From positions 1,612,001 through 1,676,000 of the forward strand of contig NZ_AP022598.1 of the NCBI RefSeq assembly GCF_010725485.1: DNA of 64,000 nucleotides, given 5' to 3'. The DNA comes from Mycolicibacterium parafortuitum. GTDB lineage: Bacteria > Actinomycetota > Actinomycetes > Mycobacteriales > Mycobacteriaceae. Positions 44,165-51,591 of the stretch are shown here, in pieces (the first letter of the stretch is position 1; each line of letters begins with the position of its first letter). The position numbers and the translations under genes were made by a program. Below the pieces are notes generated by a model. That model was not told the origin of the DNA. It did no database searches and saw nothing but the letters and a program-made list of their open reading frames with translations.

Positions 44165-45097
44165 ATGAGATTGGCTGCCGTCCAGGACCATCCGGTGTTC
44201 TTGGATCTCGACGCCAGCGTCGCGAAGGCCGTCGAGCTGATCGGCCGCGCCGCCGCCGACGGCGCCGACGTGATCGGTTTCCCGGAGGGGTTCATCCCGG
44301 GCCATCCCGGGTGGGGCGAGTTGCACGCGTTCGACGACCGTTTCCTCGAGCTCAACGCCCGGCTGTTCGGCAACGCGATCGAGGTGCCGTCGCGAGCGGT
44401 CGACGCGCTGCGCGGCGCCTGCCGCGACGGCGGTATCGCGGCCGTGATCGGGGCGTGCGAACGAATCCCGGGAACCACCGGCACGCTGTTCAACACCCAA
44501 CTGCACATCACCGACCACGGCGAGCTGGCCGCACGGCACCAGAAGTACGTGCCGACCATCGGCGAACGCCTGGTACACGCCCCGGGACAGACCGGCAGTG
44601 TCAACAGTTCTGCGGCACAGGGCATCACGGTCAGCGGCCTGATCTGCGGTGAGAACTCCAACCCGCTCGCCCAGTACGCAGCGGCGCGCGCCTACCCGAC
44701 GGTGCACGTCGCGTCGTGGCCGCAGCATTTCAGCCCGTCGCTGGCGATGGGTCCCGTCGTCGACCTGGTGCCCAGGTCGCTGGCGTACTCACTGAAGTGT
44801 TATGTGATCAGCGCGGTGACCACGGTGTCGCAGGAGATGATCGACGCGTACGGGTACGGCGGTGCCGACGCCTATCTGCGCCGGGCGGACATCGGGGCGC
44901 GGGCGGCGATCCTCGGTCCCGCCGGGCAGATCCTGGCCCGCGCCGAAAGCGATGCGCCGCAACTGGTCTGCGCCGACGTCGATCCCGGCGGCGTCATCGG
45001 TCCGAAGTTCGTCCACGACGTCGCCGGCCACTACAACCGGCCCGAGTTGTTCGCGCATCTGTTCGCGCAGCATCCCATCGAAAGCGAGGCACCATGA
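44165..45097 (+). CDS. Nitrilase (carbon-nitrogen hydrolase family)
   Basis: This 310-residue protein has the Glu-Lys-Cys triad: Glu41 (GFPEGFIPGHP), Lys127 (RHQKYVP) and Cys161 (GLICGENSN). The CGEN sequence after the nucleophile is like true nitrilases and cyanide hydratases rather than the CYD of amidases. It should convert a nitrile directly to a carboxylic acid and ammonia, or act on a related amide. The ATG at 44165 is 16 nt after the permease stop. The 3' end overlaps the isochorismatase-like gene by 4 nt (ATGA). Confidence 0.9.
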   Translation: MRLAAVQDHPVFLDLDASVAKAVELIGRAAADGADVIGFPEGFIPGHPGWGELHAFDDRFLELNARLFGNAIEVPSRAVDALRGACRDGGIAAVIGACERIPGTTGTLFNTQLHITDHGELAARHQKYVPTIGERLVHAPGQTGSVNSSAAQGITVSGLICGENSNPLAQYAAARAYPTVHVASWPQHFSPSLAMGPVVDLVPRSLAYSLKCYVISAVTTVSQEMIDAYGYGGADAYLRRADIGARAAILGPAGQILARAESDAPQLVCADVDPGGVIGPKFVHDVAGHYNRPELFAHLFAQHPIESEAP

Positions 45098-45789
45098 GCA
45101 GCCATCTGGTCTACGGGCGTGAGCACGGACTCGATCCGGCAGGCGACTTCGCGGCCTGGCTGGATCCCCGGCGCACCGCCGTCGTATCGATCGACATGCA
45201 CGAGGGTCACCTGTCCGAGGATCCCGCGTGCCCGTGCCCGGCCCCGCGCGGACGCGAGATCGTCGGTGCGGTCGACGCGTTCCACCGGGCGGCCCGTGCG
45301 CACGGGGTGCCCGTCATCCACGTCCGCTCCGAAGTGCGCGCGTCGGGCGCCGACGATGTGTTGGGCACCAGCAGCAGTGCGTGGCGCGTGACGTTCCCCC
45401 ACCACGTCGGACCGATCCCCGGTGCCGACGGGCACGCGTTGGCCGGCAGCAGGTGGACCGAGTTCGTCACCGAGGTCGCCCCGGCCGACGAGGTGGTGAC
45501 CGGTAAGAAGCGACTGTCGGCGTTCTATCCGACCGACCTCGATTTCCTGCTGCGGCAGATGGGGATGACCGCGGTGGTGCTCGACGGCATCATGGCCGAC
45601 TGCTGTGTGCTCAACACGGCGTTCGACGCATCGAACCTCGGCTACCGGGTCACCGTGCTGCAGGACCTGGTGCGCGGGACGGACGAGGCGCTGGAGGCAG
45701 CCGCGCTGGCGATGATGTCGCTACACCTCGGGTTGGTCACGACATCGCAGTCGCTGCTCGAGTGCTGGGACGGCACCGTCGGCGGATGA
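45094..45789 (+). CDS. Isochorismatase-like cysteine hydrolase
   Basis: This 231-residue protein has the family triad: Asp34 (VSIDMHEGHL), a Lys in VTGKKRLSAFY, and Cys171 (MADCCVLNTA). The cysteine makes it an N-carbamoyl/amide-type hydrolase (nicotinamidase, ureidoacrylate or carbamoylsarcosine hydrolase group) rather than true isochorismatase. It is coupled to the nitrilase by an ATGA overlap. Together with the NCS2 permease, the three genes look like an uptake and hydrolysis module for a nitrogen heterocycle or its nitrile. The substrate is not known. Confidence 0.9.
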   Translation: MSSHLVYGREHGLDPAGDFAAWLDPRRTAVVSIDMHEGHLSEDPACPCPAPRGREIVGAVDAFHRAARAHGVPVIHVRSEVRASGADDVLGTSSSAWRVTFPHHVGPIPGADGHALAGSRWTEFVTEVAPADEVVTGKKRLSAFYPTDLDFLLRQMGMTAVVLDGIMADCCVLNTAFDASNLGYRVTVLQDLVRGTDEALEAAALAMMSLHLGLVTTSQSLLECWDGTVGG

Positions 45790-45824
45790 GGCCCAGTGAC
45801 GTGACGATGTGTCGCAGGCAATGT

Positions 45825-45846
45825 GGCGGTAACAGACCGCCGTTAC
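45825..45846. promoter_or_regulatory. Interlocking inverted repeats upstream of the GlxA-like regulator
   Basis: GGCGGT-AACAG-ACCGCC (45825-45841) and GTAAC-AGACCGCC-GTTAC (45829-33 and 45842-46) overlap in the 113-bp gap between the isochorismatase-like gene and the GTG of the AraC/GlxA gene. They form a symmetric region, possibly an operator or a terminator. The arms are short, so this is tentative. Confidence 0.35.
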
Positions 45847-45902
45847 ATTGACCGACACAATCGGCACGCCGGGGAGGGTCCCCGACGGGCGGAAACGGAC
45901 AC

Positions 45903-46967
45903 GTGGCAGACGAATTCAGACATGGCACGCCGGCGGGCGGCGGGGTGGACGGCGGCGCCGGCACCAAGACCATCGTCTTCGCGCTCTACGACAAAGTCAC
46001 GCTGCAGGACGTCGCGGCACCGCTGGAGATCTTCGCCCGCGCCAACGACTTCGGCGCGCGGTACACGGTGCTGACCGCCTCGCCCACCGGCCGACCGGTC
46101 GGGACCACGGCGTTCGCGACCCTGAACGTCGATGTCGCGGTGGCCGACCTACCTCACACCTTCGATACGTTGGTGGTACCCGGAGGTGTCCCGGCGGACT
46201 TCACCTTCACCCCGGGCCTGCACGACATCCCGGAGGAACCGACGCCGGACTCGGTCGCGGATGCCATGGACATGGTGCGTCGGCTCGCGCCGAGGGCGCA
46301 CAGGATCGCCTCCGTGTGTACCGGCTCCTTCGTGCTGGCTGCTCTCGGCCTCCTCGACGGGCGACGGGCGACGACCCACTGGGCGCACTGCCAGACCCTG
46401 GCGCGCGATTACCCGGCGGTGATCGTCGATCCGGACTCCCTCTTCGTCCAGGACGGGCCATTCATCACCGGCGCGGGCATCACCGCGGGCATCGATCTCG
46501 CGCTCGCGATGGTCGAGAGTGATTTCGGCCCGGCGGTGGCCCGCCGGGTGGCGCGGTGGATGGTGGTGTTCCTGCAAAGGCCGGGCGGGCAGGCCCAGTT
46601 CAGCGTCTGGGCCGAATCGGCGCTGCCGGTGACCGGTGGACTGCGTGAGGTGGTGGATTCGGTCATCTCGGATCCGGCCGGAGACCATTCGCTCGCCTCG
46701 ATGGCAGCCCGCGCCGCTGTCAGCGAGCGGCACCTGGTTCGGGTGTTCCGGGATCAGGTCGGCATGACGCCGGCGCGCTTCGTCGAGCACGCGCGCCTGG
46801 AGGCCGCCAAAGTCCTGCTCGCGACCGGTGACCACAGTCAGGAATCCGTCGCCCGGCGCAGCGGTTTCGGCACGCCGGACACGATGCGGCGCACGTTCCG
46901 CCGCAACCTCGGCATCTCACCCGGTGTGTACCGGAGTCGCTTCCGCACCACGGGTGTCGACGTGTGA
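45903..46967 (+). CDS. GlxA-type AraC-family regulator
   Basis: This 354-residue protein combines a DJ-1/PfpI-like domain (about residues 22-200; nucleophile-elbow SVCTGSFVLAALGLLDGRRATTHW) with a C-terminal AraC double HTH (about 235-345; SLASMAARAAVSERHLVRVFRDQVGMTPARFVEHAR, then FGTPDTMRRTFRRNLGISPGVYRSRF). GlxA regulators control nitrogen-compound catabolism such as carnitine or nitriles. It sits between the nitrilase module and the NHase operon and may control either. Its last 51 bp are antisense to the end of the second GlxA-like gene. Confidence 0.92.
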   Translation: MADEFRHGTPAGGGVDGGAGTKTIVFALYDKVTLQDVAAPLEIFARANDFGARYTVLTASPTGRPVGTTAFATLNVDVAVADLPHTFDTLVVPGGVPADFTFTPGLHDIPEEPTPDSVADAMDMVRRLAPRAHRIASVCTGSFVLAALGLLDGRRATTHWAHCQTLARDYPAVIVDPDSLFVQDGPFITGAGITAGIDLALAMVESDFGPAVARRVARWMVVFLQRPGGQAQFSVWAESALPVTGGLREVVDSVISDPAGDHSLASMAARAAVSERHLVRVFRDQVGMTPARFVEHARLEAAKVLLATGDHSQESVARRSGFGTPDTMRRTFRRNLGISPGVYRSRFRTTGVDV

Positions 46968-47888
46968 CCGACTGACCAGGTGGTCACGCACCCGGGCGCC
47001 CGCATGCAGGCCACTGCGACGTGCCGCGGCATGAAACGATTCGCCGGCCATGACCAGTCCGACGGCGTTCTCCAGCCGGACATCGTGCACGTACTTTCGT
47101 AGCGTCACGCCCACCTGAGACTTGAACAGTCTTGCGAGGTGTCGCGCGCTGAGGCCGAGTTGCCCTGCCACCGTGTCGAGTTCGTAGTTTCCCGCGGGGT
47201 CGACCGCGATGGTCACCAGTAGCCGTTCGATCCCGGGGTGCTTGGGTCGCGGTGTTCGGGCAGCGACGGAGATCTGTGGATGCCCTTCCAATCGCCGTCC
47301 CAGCACCACCATTTCTATCGAGATCTCCTGTGCGACAGCGTGTCCGTAGTCGTCGCCGACCAGCGCGAGGGCCAGATCGATGCCCGCGGATGCACCCGCG
47401 GACGTCCATACCGCACCGTCGCGCACGTACACCGAGTCCAGATCGACGATGGTCGCGGGGTGGCGGGCGGCGAAGGTGTCCAGATGTCGCCAGTGCGTCG
47501 TCGCGCGCCGGCCGTCGAGCACGCCTGCGGCGGCCAGGGCGAAGGATCCTGTGCAGACCGCTGCGATCCGGCGCGACGTTCTCACCTGCGAACGGATGAC
47601 TCTCGACAGATGGTGGGGTATCCCGCCGGTCACGAGGGGGGCGCCGCCGGGCACGAGCAGGGTGTCCACCGTCGCGAGCGTCGAGGCCGGGGCGGCATGC
47701 AACGTCACCCCGGATGCGCACCGGACCGTCGGCGACTCGGTCGTGGAGTACAGCCCGACCGTGTACGCGCAGCCCATCTCCCGGGCGATGTCGAAGACCT
47801 CGAGCGGACCGGCCACATCGAAAGCCCGCACGTCGTCGAACACCAGCATCGCGATGTGGCGCGGGTGGGGGTGGACGGCCGAACTCAT
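46917..47888 (-). CDS. GlxA-type AraC-family regulator with shortened C-terminus
   Basis: This protein of about 323 residues has the same DJ-1/PfpI plus AraC layout as its convergent neighbour. The elbow is AVCTGSFALAAAGVLDGRRATTHW. The first HTH reads LDTVAGQLGLSARHLARLFKSQVGVTLRKYVHDVRLENA. After AARRSGLHAGARVRDHLV the usual second recognition helix and the G-x-S-P-x-x-Y-x-x-R-F ending are missing. Instead the tail SRSHVDTRGAEATPVHTG runs antisense through the end of the neighbouring gene. DNA binding may be altered. The start is ATG at 47888; GTGs at 47894 and 47912 are possible. It is divergent from the DUF1097/NHase operon. Confidence 0.85.
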   Translation of the reverse strand: MSSAVHPHPRHIAMLVFDDVRAFDVAGPLEVFDIAREMGCAYTVGLYSTTESPTVRCASGVTLHAAPASTLATVDTLLVPGGAPLVTGGIPHHLSRVIRSQVRTSRRIAAVCTGSFALAAAGVLDGRRATTHWRHLDTFAARHPATIVDLDSVYVRDGAVWTSAGASAGIDLALALVGDDYGHAVAQEISIEMVVLGRRLEGHPQISVAARTPRPKHPGIERLLVTIAVDPAGNYELDTVAGQLGLSARHLARLFKSQVGVTLRKYVHDVRLENAVGLVMAGESFHAAARRSGLHAGARVRDHLVSRSHVDTRGAEATPVHTG

Positions 47889-48125
47889 GGCCACAGCGTG
47901 ACCCTTGGTCACCTCGCGTGTGCGCCGATGTCCGGAATTGCATCCGACGTGTCTGTGTCGGTCGGTCGTGGATCGACCGATGTCCCGTTTGGGCGCAAGT
48001 TTGTCCTTCGTGGAGAACGCCCGAAAGCCCGGGGTTACATCTCCGAAACATCACGAGCCCAACGTGGTTCACGGGTCTGATGCCACGGGCCCGGTCCTGT
48101 TGGTCGAAACGAGAGTGGGGGCGGT

Positions 48126-48650
48126 ATGGATTCGCGGTCTGCGCTCACCCTGAGCATCGGTGTGCTCGGTGGGGTTGCGGTGGCGTTCACGGCCACATTG
48201 GTCACTGTCCCGATCTGGGTGGTGTTCCTGGCATGGGCGTCGTTCTTCTTCGTCGGTGGCGGGCCGTCGGGCTGGGTCCGCTCCGTGTGCTCGAACCTGG
48301 TCGGCGTCGCGATCGCCAGCGCGAGCCTGTACGCGGCGCACGTGCTCGGCGGAAGCCTGACCGCGACCGCGATCGCGGTCGGTGTCGGCAGTGCGGTGAT
48401 GGTTCAGGCCTCGTGGGTCGGGCTGCTGTCGACCACGCCTGCTGTCGTCGTCGGGTTCGCCTCCACGGTCTCGACCGTCGCCGGGACGGGCCAGCTGGTC
48501 ACAGCCACGAGCATCTCCCATCCGGGGCTGGTGGCCGCGTGCGCCTGCGTGCTCGGCGCGACGTTCGGCATCGCCTCCGAGTACCTGGCCACCTTGATGA
48601 CGCGACCGGCGCCCGCCGGCCGTCCCGATCCGGAAGGGGTGACGGCGTGA
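48126..48650 (+). CDS. DUF1097 membrane protein
   Basis: This 174-residue protein has five to six transmembrane helices (LSIGVLGGVAVAFTATLV, IWVVFLAWASFFFVGG, and so on) and the DUF1097 block WASFFFVGGGPSGWVRSVCSNLVGV. DUF1097 proteins (YgaP/YhfC-like inner membrane proteins) are of unknown function. It is the first gene of the NHase operon, with GTGA overlap into the beta subunit, so it may help nitrile/amide uptake or metal supply (inference). It is divergent from the shortened GlxA regulator across a 237-bp gap. Confidence 0.85.
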   Translation: MDSRSALTLSIGVLGGVAVAFTATLVTVPIWVVFLAWASFFFVGGGPSGWVRSVCSNLVGVAIASASLYAAHVLGGSLTATAIAVGVGSAVMVQASWVGLLSTTPAVVVGFASTVSTVAGTGQLVTATSISHPGLVAACACVLGATFGIASEYLATLMTRPAPAGRPDPEGVTA

Positions 48651-49384
48651 AACTGCAGCATTATCTCGGCGGGCTTGAGGGCCTGCCAGAACCACTGAAT
48701 CTCGAGAAGAAGGTCTTCGTCGAAGACTGGGAGAAACGGATCTTCGGCATCCACGTGGCGATGATGGGCCTGAGCAACCACCTCGGCACTGCCCTGCCGC
48801 AGTATCCGGTCGAGGAGGTCCCGACGACCTTCCGGGACGAGTGGACATGGGCGTCGCTGCGTACCGGCGCCGAGGGTATGAACCCGTTCGACTATTTCAA
48901 GTTCCGCTATTACGAGAAGTGGCTCGGCGGGATCAGCCAGTTCTTCATCGACAACGGTTACGTCTCCGAGGAGGAGATCAGCGCGCTCATCGAGGCGCCT
49001 GAATCGGCGGTCGTCGAAGGCGGTGACCCGGCGATCGACGATCAGGTGATCGACTACCTGCGGCGGGGAGACAGCCCGCGCCGCGACGTCGCGCATCCGA
49101 AGTTCGCGGTGGGCGAGAGGGTGGTGATCGCCAACGCGCCGGCCGGTGCGCACACCCGTCTGCCCGGCTACCTTCGCGCCAAAGTCGGTACGGTGCAACG
49201 CATCTTCGAGGGTGACTACGGATACTTCGTCCACACCGGCGACGGCATCGGCGACCCGATGCCGATCTACATCGTCGAGTTCACCCCGGAGGAGCTGTGG
49301 GGCCCCAGGGCAGAACCGGGCGCCAATGCCCTTTACGCCGAGCTTTTCGAGGCGTATCTCCAACCCATCGAGGAGGTCAAGTGA
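48647..49384 (+). CDS. nthB: Nitrile hydratase beta subunit
   Basis: This 245-residue protein matches NHase beta. The N-terminus is KLQHYLGGLEGLPEP, then EDWEKRIFGIHVAM. The C-terminal SH3-like barrel has FAVGERVVIANAPAGAHTRLPGYLRAKVGTVQRIFEGDYGYF and ends with YIVEFTPEELWG. The beta subunit folds over the alpha subunit's metal centre, and its conserved arginines stabilise the oxidised cysteines. Gene order beta-alpha-accessory is that of cobalt-type NHases. The GTG at 48647 overlaps the DUF1097 stop and is preceded by GGAAGGGG. Confidence 0.95.
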   Translation: MKLQHYLGGLEGLPEPLNLEKKVFVEDWEKRIFGIHVAMMGLSNHLGTALPQYPVEEVPTTFRDEWTWASLRTGAEGMNPFDYFKFRYYEKWLGGISQFFIDNGYVSEEEISALIEAPESAVVEGGDPAIDDQVIDYLRRGDSPRRDVAHPKFAVGERVVIANAPAGAHTRLPGYLRAKVGTVQRIFEGDYGYFVHTGDGIGDPMPIYIVEFTPEELWGPRAEPGANALYAELFEAYLQPIEEVK

Positions 49385-50001
49385 CAGAGCAGTTCGCCTA
49401 TCCGTCAGAGCGTGAGAAACTCAGCGCGGACAGGGTTTCCGCGCTCGAACGGCTCCTGATCGAAAAGGGCGTGATCACCAGCCAAACCGTCGACAAGGTG
49501 TTGTCCTACTTCGAATCCGAGATGACCCCGCTCAACGGCAAGAAGATCGTGGTCAAAGCGTGGACGGATCCCGACTTCGCGGCGCGGGTCGTCGTCGACA
49601 CCCCGGCAGCCATCGCGGAACTGGAGTTGCCGGAGGGGATGGCCGGCGCGGAGGGCGAGCACCTGCAGGCGGTCGCCAACACTCCCGGCGTGCACAATCT
49701 GGTGATCTGCACGCTGTGCTCGTGTTTCCCGTGGCCGGTCCTCGGACTACCGCCGTACTGGTACAAGGATCCCGTGTTCCGCGCGCGGGCCGCGCGGGAG
49801 CCCCGGACTGTCCTCGCCGAAGTCGGTGTCGAGCTCGCCGAGGACACCGAGATCAAGGTCTGGGATTCCAGCGGCCATTCACGATGGTTCGTCATCCCGG
49901 AACGGCCCGCCGGCACCGAGGAACTGACCGATGACGAGTTGATGGACCTGGTCACCACGGAGTCGATGATGGGCGTCGCACTGGCAGGACGTGCGTCGTG
50001 A
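49381..50001 (+). CDS. nthA: Nitrile hydratase alpha subunit, cobalt type
   Basis: This 206-residue alpha subunit carries the metal claw Cys110-Thr-Leu-Cys113-Ser-Cys115. Thr after the first Cys marks the non-corrin cobalt class; iron NHases have Ser there. The following WPVLGLPPYWYKDPVFRARAAREPRTVL and the end VVWDSSGHSRWFVIPERP-type block (here KVWDSSGHSRWFV) are canonical. Cys113 and Cys115 are expected to be oxidised after translation to sulfinic and sulfenic acids. It hydrates nitriles to amides. The GTG at 49381 overlaps the beta stop. Confidence 0.96.
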   Translation: MTEQFAYPSEREKLSADRVSALERLLIEKGVITSQTVDKVLSYFESEMTPLNGKKIVVKAWTDPDFAARVVVDTPAAIAELELPEGMAGAEGEHLQAVANTPGVHNLVICTLCSCFPWPVLGLPPYWYKDPVFRARAAREPRTVLAEVGVELAEDTEIKVWDSSGHSRWFVIPERPAGTEELTDDELMDLVTTESMMGVALAGRAS

Positions 50002-50303
50002 AACTGCACAGCACCTGCACCACCGACCAGGCGGCCCCGTCGTTCGATCACGACTGGCAGCGCAGGGCATTCGGGCTCGCGTTGGCACTCTCGGAGTTCG
50101 GCCACTACCCGTGGAGTGAGTTCCAGCAGAGCCTCATCGAGACGATCGGCGCCTGGGAGGCCACCCCGGAAACCGACCGGGCCGAATGGGAGTACTACGA
50201 CCACTGGGTTGCCGCGTTGGAGAACGTGGTCGCGCAGCGCCAGATTCTGATCAATCCGGTGGTCACCGATGACGGTGACCACGCCATCCACGACGATCAC
50301 TGA
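49998..50303 (+). CDS. Nitrile hydratase accessory/activator protein (NhhG/P14K type)
   Basis: This 101-residue protein resembles the N-terminal domain of NHase beta: WQRRAFGLALALSEFGHYPWSEFQQSLIETIG, then YYDHWVAALENVV. Such proteins (NhhG, P14K) are self-subunit-swapping chaperones that bring cobalt into the alpha subunit. The C-terminus ends in an acidic/His tail (DDGDHAIHDDH) that could bind metal. The GTG at 49998 overlaps the alpha stop by 4 nt. It lies just before a CbiM-like cobalt permease. Confidence 0.92.
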   Translation: MKLHSTCTTDQAAPSFDHDWQRRAFGLALALSEFGHYPWSEFQQSLIETIGAWEATPETDRAEWEYYDHWVAALENVVAQRQILINPVVTDDGDHAIHDDH

Positions 50304-50326
50304 CCCAGCAAGAGAACGGAATTGGA

Positions 50327-51004
50327 ATGCACATCGAGCCAGGGATAGTCGACGGCGCGAAGATCGCGCTGAGTTACGCCAGTGCGACGGGTGCCGGCGT
50401 CTACGCGGTGAGCGCGGCGTGGAAGCACGTCAAGCATCGCGGTGGCGCGTCGCTGATTCTCGGAAGTGCCGCCACGACGGTGCTGACCCTCGTGTTCTTC
50501 GAACTGTTCCCGCACTTTCCGGTCGGCGTCTCCGAAGTCCACCTCATCCTCGGGTCGACGCTTTTCCTGATCTTCGGAGCCGCGCCGGCGGCCTTCGGTC
50601 TGGCGGCGGGCCTGCTGATTCAGGGCCTGCTGTTCGCTCCGTTCGACCTACCGCAATACGGGATGAACGTCACGACACTCGTCGTGCCGCTGTTGGCACT
50701 GCAGTACGTCGCCGGGAGGACCATCGCGCCGCAAACCCGCTATGTCGACTTGAAATACCGCCAGGCGCTGACCCTGTCAGCGACCTACCAGGCCGGCATC
50801 GTGTCCTGGGTGGCGTTCTGGGCGGTCTACGGGCAGGGCGTCACTGCCGAGACATTGGCCGGCGTGGCCACTTTCGGTGCCGCCTATCTGCTGGTGATCG
50901 TGGTGGAACCGGTGGCCGATCTGGCCGTGCTCGCGGCGGCGAAGGCCGCTCAGCGGTTCAAAGACGGGGCGTGGCTGGAACCACGCCTCTTCAACCCGGC
51001 CTGA
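50327..51004 (+). CDS. CbiM-like cobalt/nickel ECF transporter membrane component
   Basis: This 225-residue protein begins MHIEPGIVDGAKIALSY, like the metal-binding N-terminus of CbiM (Met1, His2). A second His follows in FPVGVSEVHLILGSTL. There are about seven transmembrane segments. In ECF systems CbiM binds Co2+ and works with CbiN/CbiO/CbiQ, none of which is visible here. Placement directly after a cobalt-type NHase operon (23-nt gap) argues that it supplies cobalt for the enzyme. Its last 55 bp overlap the convergent hypothetical gene. Confidence 0.85.
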   Translation: MHIEPGIVDGAKIALSYASATGAGVYAVSAAWKHVKHRGGASLILGSAATTVLTLVFFELFPHFPVGVSEVHLILGSTLFLIFGAAPAAFGLAAGLLIQGLLFAPFDLPQYGMNVTTLVVPLLALQYVAGRTIAPQTRYVDLKYRQALTLSATYQAGIVSWVAFWAVYGQGVTAETLAGVATFGAAYLLVIVVEPVADLAVLAAAKAAQRFKDGAWLEPRLFNPA

Positions 51005-51456
51005 GGCCGGGCGCAGGTGACGCCCGCCGGCGCGGGAACCGCGGGAGCGATCTCGCGGGTGCGCCGGCGCTCGTCGCCGGCGATCCGTCGGGACAGCACG
51101 CGGTCGTCGCGCTTGGACAGTGTGGCTGCCTTCTCGGACAGCAGGGCGAGCTGCTGCCAGCTCAGGCCGTCGAGGTCGCCATCGGAATCGTGGGTGGCCA
51201 CCACCACGCAGCCGCGCAGCAGCGGGACCGACTTGGCGGTGAAATCGGTTGTGGCCAAGAGTACTTCGGTGGCCAGCCGGTTGACGCGGCGCTGGCAGCC
51301 CTGGGTGGCCGGGCTGAACCAGAAGTCGAACTGCCGGTCGGTGCTGCTCAGGGAGTACAGGCCCTGGTCTTGGATCAGACGGTTGATGTCGGCCTCGGTA
51401 TAGGCACGGGTCTCATATACGGCGCCGCTGGGGCTGAAGTACAAAACAGTGTTCAT
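50950..51456 (-). CDS. Hypothetical protein, 168 residues
   Basis: This 168-residue protein has no family I recognise. The N-terminal 110 residues are of mixed composition (MNTVLYFSPSGAVYETRAYTE, then LSSTDRQFDFWFSPATQGCQRRVNR and LLRGCVVVATHDSDGDLDGLSWQQLALLSEKA) and look folded. The C-terminal 50 are Arg/Ala/Pro-rich and probably disordered. The last 55 bp are antisense to the CbiM-like gene, so the tail may be a read-through product. The ATG at 51456 follows GGAACAT, a weak site. The compositional difference between the two halves suggests the true conserved part is the first two thirds. Confidence 0.6.
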   Translation of the reverse strand: MNTVLYFSPSGAVYETRAYTEADINRLIQDQGLYSLSSTDRQFDFWFSPATQGCQRRVNRLATEVLLATTDFTAKSVPLLRGCVVVATHDSDGDLDGLSWQQLALLSEKAATLSKRDDRVLSRRIAGDERRRTREIAPAVPAPAGVTCARPQAGLKRRGSSHAPSLNR

Positions 51457-51541
51457 TCGTATGTTCCATTCGACTCTTTCTCGGGATCTGGGTCGGCGCC
51501 GGCGTCCCAGCGCTGTGACAAGAGTTACCCGTGTGGCAAAT

Positions 51542-51588
51542 GGGACAAACCTCGATATCGATATGGAAACATCGGGTTTAGCTGTCCC
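51542..51588 (-). terminator. Inverted repeat downstream of phospholipase D gene
   Basis: GGGACA-AACC (51542-51551) and GGTTT...TGTCCC (51575-51588) can pair, with a small bulge, 4 nt beyond the stop of the leftward phospholipase D gene. The loop holds an AT-rich palindrome CGATATCG. It could terminate that gene. There is no T-tract. Confidence 0.3.
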
Positions 51589-51591
51589 GGC

